64,000 nt of DNA from Pseudobowmanella zhangzhouensis (GCF_042662685.1 NZ_JBHSYO010000007.1:124001-188000), one strand, 5' to 3'; shown: positions 18,755 to 28,648, counted from the first letter of the stretch. The notes: generated from the letters alone by a model not told the origin. A program made the numbers and translations.

Positions 18755-21055
18755 ATGAGAAACAATTTATTTAACAAATCTCTCTGTGCCCTGGCAGTCA
18801 CCAGTGCATTACTCTCCGCCCCAGCCGCAATGGCACAAGATCAGGCGAGTGCAGAGAATAAAAAGGAAGCGGGTCTGGAAAAAATTCAGGTAACCGCACG
18901 AAAAACCACTGAGAGTCTGCAGGAAGTTCCTGTTTCGATTACGTCTATCGGTGCGATGGAGTTGAGCGAAAAGGGTATCGAAACCCTGACTGAGATTCAG
19001 CAGTTTGCGCCAAATACCACGTTGCAAACCAGTCGCGGTACTAACTCGACGCTGACTGCTTTTATCCGTGGTGTGGGTCAGCAAGATCCACTCTGGGGTT
19101 ACGAGCCGGGCGTCGGTATTTATATCGATGATGTGTATGTTGCGCGTCCGCAAGGTGCTGTACTGGATCTGCTGGATGTTGAACGTATCGAAGTGCTGCG
19201 CGGTCCACAGGGTACGCTGTACGGTAAAAATACCATCGGCGGCGCAGTAAAATACGTCACTAAGCCGATGTCAGGTGATACGCAATTTACCGCCCGTGGC
19301 ACTGTGGGTAGCTACAACCAGCGGGACGTAAAATTAACTGGCCAGATTCCACTGGTGGATGACACCCTGTTTGTGGGTTTTGGCTACGCTGATCTGAATC
19401 GTGATGGCTATGGTGAGTACCTGGTGTCAGCACTGGATGGCCAGGATAAAGAAAACTACAACAAAGATCTGACCGCATCGCGTCTGACTCTGGAATATCA
19501 TGCCAGTGACGATCTGTTTATGCGTTTGGCATGGGATAAGACCAAAGATAAATCTAATGCTAAAGGCGGTTATCGCTTATTACCGAGCTTATTGACGGAC
19601 GCAGGCGTACCAGACAGTGTATACGACTCATACACCAGTCTGCCTACCTGGAACTTAGTCGAGCTGGAAGGCCTGAGCCTGACGGTTGACTGGACTGTGA
19701 ACGATAATCTGGGTCTGAAATATGTTGGCTCCAAGCGCGACAGTTATTCGCCGACTAACATCGATTTTGATAACACCCAGTTAGATATCTTTGATGTGCC
19801 AGCGGTTTACGATGACAACAACACAACGCATGAAATTCAGGCGACGTATCGCACGGAAGGTATGAGTTTGGTGGGTGGTGTTTATCTGTACGATGGAGAG
19901 TCTTGTGGTCAGTTTGAGGCAATTCTTGGCTTCCTCGGTCGCTTTGCCTATGGCGGGTTGGGTGCAGATGGTCTGACCCGTGAAGTCTCTGGCTGTAATA
20001 ACAGTGAAAGCCAGGCTGCATACGTTCAGGGCAGCTTTGACCTGACAGATAAATTATCGATGACCTTAGGTGCGCGTTACACCAAAGAGGATAAAGATGC
20101 CTCTGTATTTAACGGTGTTTTGCTGACCAATGTTTATCCAGAGAGTGGATGGATCCCAGGCTATGAGCGCCCCGCTGGCCAGTTAGTGCCAATGGTATTG
20201 GGTACTGACACCAATGGTGATGGTGTGCTGGATGCGCCGAAAAAAGCTGACTGGTCGCGCTTTACTCCACGTGTGGGTCTTGAATATCAGGTTAACAGTG
20301 ACTTCATGTGGTTTGCGAGTTATGCGCAAGGCTTCAAGTCAGGCACGTTTAACCCTCGTGCAACGATTAACGAGCCAGCTGCTGATCCGGAAGTAGTGGA
20401 TAGCTTCGAATTAGGTATTAAGAGTGATTGGGGCAATGACTTCCGCGCGAATGTGACCTTGTTCCAGTTGAAGCACAAAGATCGCCAGTACATCGGCATT
20501 CTGCCAGGTGAAGACGCAACGGATTTACAACAGTTACTGGGTAACGTGGCGGAAAATACTGTCAGTGGTATCGAAGGTGAATTTACCTACGTTGCAACAG
20601 ATGCACTGACGTTTGATCTAGCGCTGGGTTACACCAATGTCAGCATTGATAAGAATGACGCTATCCCGCCGTTAATTGGTCTGGCTAGCACACCTAAGTA
20701 CACGATGAATCTGGCGGCCAATTATGTACTGAGCACAGATTTGGGTGACTTTGTGTTCAATGCAAATTACTACTACCGTGACGATTATCGTTTATTTGAA
20801 ACCAGCGATCTGCTGTATCAGGATGGTTATGGCATGCTCAATGCGAGTGTTGCCTGGGAGAGTACCGATGGTAACTGGTTTGGTAGTCTGCATATGAAGA
20901 ACATCACGGATGAGGAATATCTGGTCGGTGGTTATGACTTCGTCGTACAAAACGCCGATGGCAGTTATGGCCCGGGATTGGGTGGTGACCAGACTTTGAT
21001 TGGTTACTACGGTGATCCCCGCACAGTCCACCTCACCGTTGGATACCGTTTCTAA
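18755..21055 (+). CDS. TonB-dependent outer-membrane receptor
   Basis: A 766-residue outer-membrane receptor. Start at ATG 18755 after AAGGA; the signal peptide runs to AMAQ, followed by a TonB-box-like segment (LEKIQVTARK), a plug domain with VERIEVLRGPQGTLYGKNTIGG, and a beta-barrel ending in a C-terminal aromatic (GYRF). This is the broad TonB-dependent receptor class without a carboxypeptidase-like N-terminal domain. It is divergent from the GntP/esterase operon across a 234-bp shared upstream region, so it may import the oligomers that locus processes, but nothing in the barrel proves the ligand. Confidence 0.9.
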   Translation: MRNNLFNKSLCALAVTSALLSAPAAMAQDQASAENKKEAGLEKIQVTARKTTESLQEVPVSITSIGAMELSEKGIETLTEIQQFAPNTTLQTSRGTNSTLTAFIRGVGQQDPLWGYEPGVGIYIDDVYVARPQGAVLDLLDVERIEVLRGPQGTLYGKNTIGGAVKYVTKPMSGDTQFTARGTVGSYNQRDVKLTGQIPLVDDTLFVGFGYADLNRDGYGEYLVSALDGQDKENYNKDLTASRLTLEYHASDDLFMRLAWDKTKDKSNAKGGYRLLPSLLTDAGVPDSVYDSYTSLPTWNLVELEGLSLTVDWTVNDNLGLKYVGSKRDSYSPTNIDFDNTQLDIFDVPAVYDDNNTTHEIQATYRTEGMSLVGGVYLYDGESCGQFEAILGFLGRFAYGGLGADGLTREVSGCNNSESQAAYVQGSFDLTDKLSMTLGARYTKEDKDASVFNGVLLTNVYPESGWIPGYERPAGQLVPMVLGTDTNGDGVLDAPKKADWSRFTPRVGLEYQVNSDFMWFASYAQGFKSGTFNPRATINEPAADPEVVDSFELGIKSDWGNDFRANVTLFQLKHKDRQYIGILPGEDATDLQQLLGNVAENTVSGIEGEFTYVATDALTFDLALGYTNVSIDKNDAIPPLIGLASTPKYTMNLAANYVLSTDLGDFVFNANYYYRDDYRLFETSDLLYQDGYGMLNASVAWESTDGNWFGSLHMKNITDEEYLVGGYDFVVQNADGSYGPGLGGDQTLIGYYGDPRTVHLTVGYRF

Positions 21056-21066
21056 GTTGTTGTTCA

Positions 21067-21089
21067 GGCGGCCTCGGCCGCCTTTTTTT
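21067..21089 (+). terminator. Rho-independent terminator after the TonB receptor
   Basis: Perfect 7-bp GC stem GGCGGCC (21067-21073) with GGCCGCC (21076-21082), then seven T residues, 11 bases after the stop codon. Confidence 0.9.
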
Positions 21090-21153
21090 GCTAATGACAG
21101 TCGGTCCTATGACAGGTAACCTGACCTGAGAATTTTCCTGAAATCCATGCAGT

Positions 21154-21819
21154 ATGAATACACAACTTATTATCGCAGATGACCACCCTTTGTTTCGCAG
21201 CGCCATGAAGCAGGCTGTGGGGAGCATGTTGGGCGGTGAAATTTTTGAAGCGCAGGACTTTGAAAGTTGTCTGGCATTGCTGCGTGAACAGAGCATGGTG
21301 GAGTTAGTCTTATTAGACCTGAATATGCCAGGCAATAAAGGCTTAACAGGTTTAAGTTACCTGCGCACTACGTTTCCCAGTGTGCAGATAATTATTGTGT
21401 CGGCAGTGGATGACGCTGAGGTTATTCGCCGGGCGATCGATTTTGGTGCCAGTGGCTATATTCCTAAATCGGCTAGCCTTGATGTGATTCAACAGGCGAT
21501 CAATAAAGTATTAGATGGTGAAATGTGGCTGCCGCAAGAGTTGGCTAGTCGCATCGAAGGGAAATCCCGTGCCGATGACGTTGATTTTGCTGCGCGTCTG
21601 GAGCAACTGACGCCGCAACAATTCCGGGTGTTAAGTATGGTGGCAGACGGTTTGTTGAATAAGCAAATTGCTTATGAAATGAATGTACAGGAAACCACAA
21701 TTAAACAGCACGTTTCTGCTATTTTGAAAAAGTTGGGCGTCATCAATCGCCTGCAAGCGGGTATTCTGTTTAAGCAACGTCTGGATCTGACTGACAACGC
21801 CTCAGCTCTCGAGAGCTAA
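21154..21819 (+). CDS. crbR: LuxR/NarL-type response regulator, CrbR-like
   Basis: A 221-residue response regulator: receiver domain (residues ~4-120, acidic pocket DD at 9-10, phosphoacceptor Asp55 in LLDLNMPG, Lys near 107) and a C-terminal LuxR-type helix-turn-helix (LTPQQFRVLSMVADGLLNKQIA). It faces the large SSF-domain histidine kinase gene and the two 3' ends overlap by 18 bases. In Vibrio, Shewanella and Pseudomonas the CrbS/CrbR pair activates acetyl-CoA synthetase. The assignment here rests on the pairing and domain order. No acs gene is in the window. Confidence 0.75.
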   Translation: MNTQLIIADDHPLFRSAMKQAVGSMLGGEIFEAQDFESCLALLREQSMVELVLLDLNMPGNKGLTGLSYLRTTFPSVQIIIVSAVDDAEVIRRAIDFGASGYIPKSASLDVIQQAINKVLDGEMWLPQELASRIEGKSRADDVDFAARLEQLTPQQFRVLSMVADGLLNKQIAYEMNVQETTIKQHVSAILKKLGVINRLQAGILFKQRLDLTDNASALES

Positions 21820-24800
21820 CTCCCGTCGAATTAACCGCTTGAGCGCGCCAGCTTTTACCGGCTTGTGTAAAAATGCGAAGCCATGCTCAATCGCCCGCGC
21901 ACGTATTTCTTCGTCATGGTTGGCAGAGTTTAATATGACGGGCACAGACTCTGGCCAGTGTTGTAGCAAGCTAATCGCCCAATCAACACCATTTTCACCA
22001 TGTTTTAAATGATAATCCGCGATAATCAAATCGGCCTGCATTGCAAAATGTCGTTGTAGATCAGTGTGCTCACTGATTGTCACGACCTGTGCCCCCCATT
22101 CCGTTAATAAACTTTGCATGGCTTGCAGGATTTGCTCGTCATCGTCGATAACCACGACATGTTTACCGGCAAGCGGTGTATGGCTTTCCGGTTTAGACGG
22201 TACATCAGCTTTTATTTGGGTCAGCACAGGAGCGTAACGTTCGATGGTAACGGTAAAACAGGTGCCGTTGCCAAGCTGTGAGGTCAGGTTGATTGCATGA
22301 CCCAAAAGACGACTGATTTTGTCAACGATGGTTAACCCCAGGCCGAGCCCCTGGCTGCCGGCCTCTTTGTCGAGCTGATGAAACTCGGTGAAAATTTGTT
22401 GCTGTTGATCAGCCGGAATTCCCGGTCCGGTATCCAGTACCTGAATGCCAAGGTGCTTTCCATTGCGTCGGCAGCCCATTAACACTTTGCCGCTGCGTGT
22501 GTAGCGCACCGCATTGGATAACAGGTTTTGGATAATTCGACGCAGCAAAGTTTTGTCCGAATACACATACACATTGCACGGCACGACTTTCAGGGTGAGA
22601 CCTTTTTGCCGCGCAATCACGGTAAATTCGTTGGCCAGTGGCTGAAGGATTTCATTAAGGTTAAACAGGGTTTTCACCGGGCGTAACACGCCGGTATCGA
22701 GTTTGGAGATATCCAGCAGCATGCGCAGTAGTTCTTCGGCACTGCTAAGCGATTGCTGCATGCCGTGTACGCTTTCGGCCAAGTCTGTGTTTCGGGTTTG
22801 TTGCTCCAGCGTTGCCGCAAACAGGGTGGCTGCGTTAAACGGCTGCATCAAATCGTGGCCTGCGGCAGCGAGAAAACGGGTTTTGCTGTCATTGGCTCGT
22901 TCGGCGTCCTGTTTGGCTAGCTGTAATTGTTGGTTAGCCTGTTGTAACTGCTGTGTACGCTCTTCGACCCGCTGTTCCAGATCCTGTTTTGCGGCATTAA
23001 GCTGGCGCTGGGTTTCTACATATTCAGTGATGTCGGTATAAGTGGTAACAAACCCGCCGCCGGGCATGGGATTGCCATTGATTTCAATTACGGTGCCATG
23101 GGCGTAGGTACGCAAAAATTTATAACGACTGCCCTGACGTAAAAAGGCGATACGCTTATCGATAGCTTGTTGAATATCTTCTCCGTCGCCAAACAGACCC
23201 CGGTCAGCATTAAATTGGAGTAACTCCCGAACATTGACCCCAGCCTTTATCAGTGCGTCGGGAAAATCAAATAACTCGATATAGCGTTGATTCCAGGCAA
23301 CCAGATTGAGATTGCTATCAACCACGGCAATCCCCTGATCAATGTGGCCGATGGAGGATTGCAACAGTTCCAGATTGAACTGATAACGCTGCCCGACCTC
23401 TTCGACCATCTCCACCAGACCTTTTACCGGAGGAGCATCCTGCGCCACGCTCCCCAGCAGAAGCTTTGCGCCGGTATTACCCAGTACCGCTGTCAGCGAC
23501 TTTTCGAAATCTGCCAGCACTGCCGCCGGCGCAATGTCATCCGCATCTACGCCCTTCAGGCGACGGGCAAATTCGTCTTGCGCCGGATGGGTGAAAAATT
23601 TTTCGGCTAATTCCAGGATGGTGCCGGCCTTCAGTGCACTGACGGTGCCCCCTTTGGCATGAAACTGGCGGAATGAGCTGATTGATTTTCTGCTGCTTAG
23701 CAGACTTATCAGTACAAAAACCAACGTGTTTAACCCCAGACTAATTAGGAACCCCTCAGTGAGTTGCCAGTCCCCGGGGGGAGGGTCAAAGTAATAACTG
23801 CCTTTGATGCTAGGCCACAACTGCAATACGGCGCAGGCCAATATACCTGTAATGATACTGGACAACGCAGCAAGCCAGCTGGCACGCGACCAGAACATGC
23901 CCAGCAGCAATGCCGGGGTTAGCTGAGCCAATAACGACATAGCGATCACGCCGCTGTTGACTAACGGGGCAGATTGACTGATGCGCTGAAAATATAAATA
24001 AGCGGCTGCAACCACCAATACAATAGTGATCCGTCGAATACGCAGCAGTACAGCGGAGTTGAGCTGGGTTGAGGGTTGTGGCTGGCGACGCGTCAGTAAT
24101 AAAGGTGTCAGTAGGTTATTGGAAACCATGATGCCAACCGACAATGTCGCAACAATCACCATACTGGTGGCAGATGCAATCCCGCCCACCAGACCAAGTA
24201 GCGTCATACTCTCGTTACCTGCCTGCATGGGTAGCGCGAGAATAAACGTATCCGCGCGCACTGTTCCTTCGCCGAAAATGACACTGCCTGCCATGGCGAT
24301 GGGTAGCACAAACAGATTGATGGCAAACAGATAAAGAGGAAACGCCCAGCGTGCGGTACGCAATTCCTGCTCACCATTATTCTCAACAAAATTAATATGG
24401 AACTGGCGTGGCAAGCAAAACACCGAGCAGATGCCAAGTAAAATATGGCCACTGTAAACCAGCCAGGCACCTTCACGTTGGGTGACATTATTGGAGATTG
24501 GCTGTTGGCTGGCCTGAGCAATAAGGTCCACCACGCCATCAAACAAGCCGTAGCAAATAAACAAGCCTACTATGATGAATGCCGCGAGTTTAACTACCGA
24601 TTCAAACGCAATCGCGAGCATTAACCCCGGATTTTTCTCGGTAAGGTTAACCTGCCGGGTGCCGAACAAAATAGCAAAGACTGCCATCGCAATGGTAACT
24701 GCGAGCCCGGTTCCACCGGATATTCTTGTAAGTGAGCCGTCACTTACAAAGTTTATGCTGGTGGTAATTGCATCCAATTGCAGGGCGATATACGGAACAA

Positions 24801-25173
24801 CTCCTAATAACGCCAACAGGGTGACTACCGCCGCCAGAGATGCACTTTTGTCATAGCGTACGCTGATGAAATCTGCGAGCGAGGCGATATTGTGGCGGCG
24901 GCAAATTTTGATGATTTGCCACAATAACGGATAGCCAAATGCGAAGAGTAATACACTGCCTAAATAGGTAGGGGTAAATGCCCAGCCATACTGGTAAGAC
25001 TGTAGCGTGGTGCCGAAGAACGACCAGGAAGAACAGTGTACGCCCAACGCCAAACTGTAAATCCACGGGCGCTGTCGGTTACGGATGGCGACTTTGTCAC
25101 CATACCAGGCCACCGCGAACAGGATAACCAGATATCCCACGGCCAGAATCAGTACAGTAGTCAGGTTGAGCAT
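21802..25173 (-). CDS. crbS: Hybrid histidine kinase with sodium:solute symporter domain, CrbS-like
   Basis: A 1123-residue sensor. Residues ~1-500 are a 13-helix SSF (SLC5) transporter-like domain. Next come a linker that fits the STAC domain (~520-590), a PAS domain (~615-730), a coiled coil, a DHp with GHDLMQPF (His773), an HATPase with GPGIP and GLGLGLT, and a C-terminal receiver (Asp1053 in IIADYHL). This order is diagnostic for the CrbS family, which responds to acetate or a related solute and signals to CrbR. The unusual H-box (HDLMQPF rather than HELRTP) is typical of this group. The 3' end overlaps crbR. Confidence 0.85.
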   Translation of the reverse strand: MLNLTTVLILAVGYLVILFAVAWYGDKVAIRNRQRPWIYSLALGVHCSSWSFFGTTLQSYQYGWAFTPTYLGSVLLFAFGYPLLWQIIKICRRHNIASLADFISVRYDKSASLAAVVTLLALLGVVPYIALQLDAITTSINFVSDGSLTRISGGTGLAVTIAMAVFAILFGTRQVNLTEKNPGLMLAIAFESVVKLAAFIIVGLFICYGLFDGVVDLIAQASQQPISNNVTQREGAWLVYSGHILLGICSVFCLPRQFHINFVENNGEQELRTARWAFPLYLFAINLFVLPIAMAGSVIFGEGTVRADTFILALPMQAGNESMTLLGLVGGIASATSMVIVATLSVGIMVSNNLLTPLLLTRRQPQPSTQLNSAVLLRIRRITIVLVVAAAYLYFQRISQSAPLVNSGVIAMSLLAQLTPALLLGMFWSRASWLAALSSIITGILACAVLQLWPSIKGSYYFDPPPGDWQLTEGFLISLGLNTLVFVLISLLSSRKSISSFRQFHAKGGTVSALKAGTILELAEKFFTHPAQDEFARRLKGVDADDIAPAAVLADFEKSLTAVLGNTGAKLLLGSVAQDAPPVKGLVEMVEEVGQRYQFNLELLQSSIGHIDQGIAVVDSNLNLVAWNQRYIELFDFPDALIKAGVNVRELLQFNADRGLFGDGEDIQQAIDKRIAFLRQGSRYKFLRTYAHGTVIEINGNPMPGGGFVTTYTDITEYVETQRQLNAAKQDLEQRVEERTQQLQQANQQLQLAKQDAERANDSKTRFLAAAGHDLMQPFNAATLFAATLEQQTRNTDLAESVHGMQQSLSSAEELLRMLLDISKLDTGVLRPVKTLFNLNEILQPLANEFTVIARQKGLTLKVVPCNVYVYSDKTLLRRIIQNLLSNAVRYTRSGKVLMGCRRNGKHLGIQVLDTGPGIPADQQQQIFTEFHQLDKEAGSQGLGLGLTIVDKISRLLGHAINLTSQLGNGTCFTVTIERYAPVLTQIKADVPSKPESHTPLAGKHVVVIDDDEQILQAMQSLLTEWGAQVVTISEHTDLQRHFAMQADLIIADYHLKHGENGVDWAISLLQHWPESVPVILNSANHDEEIRARAIEHGFAFLHKPVKAGALKRLIRRELALES

Positions 25174-25217
25174 AAGCAGTTTGTTATTGTGATTATGCGA
25201 CTACTGTAAGGAAATTC

Positions 25218-25238
25218 GTCGGGCTGTACCAGCCCGAC
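25218..25238 (-). terminator. Possible terminator of pyrC
   Basis: 8-bp perfect stem GTCGGGCT (25218-25225) with AGCCCGAC (25231-25238) and a five-base loop, between pyrC and crbS. The minus-strand tail GAATTT is only weakly U-rich, so terminator strength is doubtful. Confidence 0.45.
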
Positions 25239-25252
25239 TAAAGTACTGTGGC

Positions 25253-26293
25253 TTACTCGTTACCCATTACGCGCCAGTTTACTTGCTGACCCGCGTGGAA
25301 CGGCACGATATCACTGCCATCTGGCAGGGTGATGGACGCGGGCACTTGCCAGGGTTCACGCACCAGAGTAATACAGTCTTTATTGCGTGGCAGGCCGTAG
25401 AAATCTGCGCCGTGCAGACTGGCAAATCCTTCCAGTTTATCCAGCGCGCCTAATTCTTCGAACACCTGCGCATATAACTCAATAGCGCTCCATGCGGAGT
25501 AGCAACCAGCACATCCACATGCAGCCTCTTTGCGGTGTTTAGCGTGCGGTGCGGAATCTGTTCCCAAAAAGAATTTGGGTGAGCCACTTTGAACTACTTC
25601 GCGCAGACGCGCCTGATGGGTGCTGCGCTTCAATACTGGCAGGCAGTAGTTATGCGGGCGAATGCCACCCACTAATAAATCGTTGCGGTTGAGCATAAGG
25701 TGTTGCGGCGTAATGGTGGCGCCTACATTATTACCCTGCGCCAAGACAAAATCTGCTGCATCCGCGGTGGTGATATGTTCGAAAACCACCTTTAACGTGG
25801 GATTGTTTGCAACAATCCGCGTGAGGTTACGATCGATGAATTCCTTTTCCCGATCGAAGATATCAATATGCGCATCGGTCACTTCGCCATGTACCAGTAA
25901 TAACATGCCTTGCTCTGCCATCACTTCGAAAATCGGCTGAAGGGCATCAACCTGTGATACAGCAGCATCAGAATTGGTCGTTGCACCGGCTGGGTAAAGC
26001 TTGGCGGCCACGGCCCCAGCAGCTTTTGCCTCAATAATATCCTGTGCGGTGGTCTGGTTGGTCAGAAACAGCGTCATCAATGGATCAAAATCACTGCCTG
26101 AAGGGCGAGCGGATAAGATACGCTGACGATATGCCGCCACCATGGCACCGGTGGTAACCGGTGGCACCAGATTGGGCATTACAATCGCACGTTTAAAACA
26201 GCGTGCTGTGGCCGGCACGGTTTCGAGCAACATATCGCCATCGCGAAAATGCAAATGCCAGTCATCCGGGGCCAAAAGAGTAATTTGTTGCAT
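25253..26293 (-). CDS. pyrC: Dihydroorotase
   Basis: Class II (E. coli PyrC-type) zinc dihydroorotase of 346 residues; it closes carbamoyl-aspartate to dihydroorotate in pyrimidine synthesis. The metal motif HLHFRD lies at residues 13-18, the carboxylated lysine is in AKLYPAG near residue 100, later histidines are in LLVHGEV and VFEHIT, and the catalytic Asp is in GTDSAPHAKHRKE. Length and motif order match the family. Cytoplasmic. It stands as a separate unit, with pyrE elsewhere in the window at 33298. Confidence 0.95.
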   Translation of the reverse strand: MQQITLLAPDDWHLHFRDGDMLLETVPATARCFKRAIVMPNLVPPVTTGAMVAAYRQRILSARPSGSDFDPLMTLFLTNQTTAQDIIEAKAAGAVAAKLYPAGATTNSDAAVSQVDALQPIFEVMAEQGMLLLVHGEVTDAHIDIFDREKEFIDRNLTRIVANNPTLKVVFEHITTADAADFVLAQGNNVGATITPQHLMLNRNDLLVGGIRPHNYCLPVLKRSTHQARLREVVQSGSPKFFLGTDSAPHAKHRKEAACGCAGCYSAWSAIELYAQVFEELGALDKLEGFASLHGADFYGLPRNKDCITLVREPWQVPASITLPDGSDIVPFHAGQQVNWRVMGNE

Positions 26294-26348
26294 GGGAAAA
26301 CACTGTGCGGGTTAGCGTACGCACAGTGTACCATAAAGAGGTTGGCAC

Positions 26349-27122
26349 TTAGCCAAACATTAAGGACGTCTGGGACTCTTCCAACAGATGCTGGCTGAGA
26401 ATCTGTCGTGCGTGCATGAAGGCCGGCGCTGCAGCATCGAAAAAGTCATTCACACAGGAATAGGCAACCCGCCGTAATCCTTTGAAATTAACATAGTCGT
26501 CTATTGCCTTAATTGGCATGCCAGCAATACGCAATACCCGGATAAAACGTGGCTCAGACAATACGAACATATGCGGCCAGTCGGCACGCAATGCATATTC
26601 CATGGTCATTTGCGCTAAAACATAGCGAAGCTGTCCGACTGCTACTGATGCTTCGGCAAATCCAGCTTCGATCGCGGCTCTGGGCGAACTGAACTCGCTA
26701 TCGACAATAAATCGCGATAATTCGCAGGCACTGCTGGATTGCAGTTGACTGGGGTGGACACCTAAATCGAGGGCTTCGTCGCCACAAAACTCTGCGATCG
26801 GTAAGCTCTGGGCGTCGTTTGCGGGTAGCAAGCGGGCGCACGCAACGATTTTACCGGTTTTGTTGTGGCTAATTGCAAAGTGAATCGCAGTCCGGTCCCA
26901 CTCGTCACGCTCAAGACCGGCGCTATTAGGTTCTTCAAAACCCAGCTGTTCACAATAGACTTTGTGTCTGAATGCAAAAATACTGCGGCATAGCACCGGG
27001 CTTTGGCGCTGACTCACGCCAAAATGCAGTGAGAAATGCGTGAAGAAAGCTGAACCAATGGTTTCATGGAATGGCTTGGCAGCGAACGTTTTTGGTATCA
27101 CACCTACACGAGTATTTTGCAT
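26349..27122 (-). CDS. PEP-CTERM/exosortase-associated N-acyltransferase-like protein
   Basis: A 257-residue GNAT-fold protein related to LuxI-type autoinducer synthases. It shows the FRHKVYCEQLGFEE motif, a conserved Asp/Arg core, and a CELSRFIVD segment, matching the exosortase-system-associated acyltransferase family. The start at 27122 (MQNTRVG) follows AGAGG; an in-frame start at 27230 would add 36 poorly conserved residues. No exosortase or PEP-CTERM substrate is present in the window, so it may act on a distant locus or have a different role. AHL synthesis is not claimed. Confidence 0.75.
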   Translation of the reverse strand: MQNTRVGVIPKTFAAKPFHETIGSAFFTHFSLHFGVSQRQSPVLCRSIFAFRHKVYCEQLGFEEPNSAGLERDEWDRTAIHFAISHNKTGKIVACARLLPANDAQSLPIAEFCGDEALDLGVHPSQLQSSSACELSRFIVDSEFSSPRAAIEAGFAEASVAVGQLRYVLAQMTMEYALRADWPHMFVLSEPRFIRVLRIAGMPIKAIDDYVNFKGLRRVAYSCVNDFFDAAAPAFMHARQILSQHLLEESQTSLMFG

Positions 27123-27304
27123 GCTTGACGACCTCTTTTGACAGTTAGCTGATAATGCCAGCCAGACAACTTCTTCTGACGTCAGCGCAACGCCTCTGAC
27201 AAGGGAGAGCACAGTCAAAAAACATGCCAACGAAAAAAATTGTTTAAAATCAGACTGTTAGCGTTAAAAGGTGAAAGTGGTGGAACAAACGTAGCTGAAA
27301 TTCC

Positions 27305-27320
27305 GTTGCCAATTGGCAAC
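27305..27320. promoter_or_regulatory. 16-bp perfect palindrome upstream of the acyltransferase gene
   Basis: GTTGCCAATTGGCAAC, perfectly self-complementary, 183 bases upstream of the acyltransferase start and in the 270-bp gap after the diguanylate cyclase gene. A plausible dimer-bound operator; the binding protein is unknown. The rest of 27123-27392 contains no gene that I can support. Confidence 0.4.
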
Positions 27321-27392
27321 AGTTGCGGAGAGAATTTTATTAATTTCTTTTAAATCATTGAGTTAGACCGTATCCATTCGACTACGATCTGT

Positions 27393-28628
27393 TTAAATAG
27401 TCTCAAGTTCGGATGCAACGACTGCATTTCGGGTCTCTTTTGCCTGATACAACGCACGATCGGCACGCAGGAAGACTTTTTCAAATTTTTCTTTGGCTTC
27501 AAAACCGGTTACACCGATGCTGCAGGTGATATGGCCGACCGGGGGAAGCAACAAATTGGCCAGATGCTGACGCAGGCGCTCCGCAAGTTCATAAGCGATA
27601 TGCACAGGGGTGTCAGGCAACAAAATGGTAAACTCTTCGCCACCCCAGCGTGCAATCAGGTCGACGCTGCGCAAATGCTTACGCAGTAATGCTGCGGTTT
27701 CCTTAAGCACATTGTCACCTTCGGTGTGACCAAAATTGTCATTGATCTGCTTAAAGTGATCTAAATCGAGCAATAACAGACTAAGTGGCTGGCCGCTTCG
27801 GTAGGCACGATTTTGCTCTCGCTCTACCATCTGTTCGAAAAACGGACGGTTTAATAACCCGGTCATGCTGTCATGGGTGGACAGATATTCCAGTTCCTGA
27901 TTGCGCTTTTGAATGCGGTCTTTCAGTGATGTCAGTTCCTGATTTTTCAAATCCAGTTCGTAGTTTTTTGAATCCAGCGTCACACTCTGCAACGCGAGCA
28001 GATAGTAACGATAACCAACGATTAAAAAGACGGTAATGACGACCATGCCCCAAAACCAGGGACTCAGCCAAAATTGGTCAGTACTAATTAAACGGATTTG
28101 AGATCCGGGCTTTTGCATCACTGGCAGTGGCTGCTGGCGAAGCATATTTGCCAATGTTTCGCGCGTCGTCATATCCGCGAGTGCTGTGAGGTCGGCGTAA
28201 AGCGCTATTGACTCTCCTGTCAGATAGACGCGGGTATTGTCCGACAGGCGATTATTCATCGTCGACCAATTCAACATATTGGTAACGAGTCGGAAGTTGG
28301 TTTGGCTGAGGACCTGCTGAAGCACCTGTTCATTGTCGGGCTGAGTATCGACGGAAGAGATTGGCTGTCCACGCTCTATAACCATCAATGGAATGTTTGC
28401 GATAACGCTAGCATCCTGAGATGGAATGAGGGTCACCCTGATACTGCAATCGGTCAGGTTACTGGCGTCAGGCGCCTGAGCAACGGCAGTGTTCAGCTGC
28501 TGAATATACGGCTCGAATGAAGCAGGTAAATTGTCACCACAAACAGCAGATGCTGCGGTCGCAATTTTGCCTGTGCTGGCGAATGCAAATATGCACATCG
28601 CGATCATCACTCGTGCGTTTATTCGCAT
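27393..28628 (-). CDS. Membrane-anchored diguanylate cyclase (GGDEF)
   Basis: A 411-residue protein: signal peptide or N-terminal anchor, periplasmic domain of ~180 residues with two cysteines, one membrane helix at about 212-232 (WFWGMVVITVFLIVGYRYY), a coiled coil, and a GGDEF domain. The active site is GGEEF and the RSVD I-site is five residues before it, so it should make c-di-GMP with product inhibition. The periplasmic domain is not recognised. The gene follows the sterol-desaturase-like gene by 20 bases on the same strand and probably shares its transcript. Confidence 0.9.
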   Translation of the reverse strand: MRINARVMIAMCIFAFASTGKIATAASAVCGDNLPASFEPYIQQLNTAVAQAPDASNLTDCSIRVTLIPSQDASVIANIPLMVIERGQPISSVDTQPDNEQVLQQVLSQTNFRLVTNMLNWSTMNNRLSDNTRVYLTGESIALYADLTALADMTTRETLANMLRQQPLPVMQKPGSQIRLISTDQFWLSPWFWGMVVITVFLIVGYRYYLLALQSVTLDSKNYELDLKNQELTSLKDRIQKRNQELEYLSTHDSMTGLLNRPFFEQMVEREQNRAYRSGQPLSLLLLDLDHFKQINDNFGHTEGDNVLKETAALLRKHLRSVDLIARWGGEEFTILLPDTPVHIAYELAERLRQHLANLLLPPVGHITCSIGVTGFEAKEKFEKVFLRADRALYQAKETRNAVVASELETI

Positions 28629-28648
28629 AATGTTCCCGAGAGTAGTTG

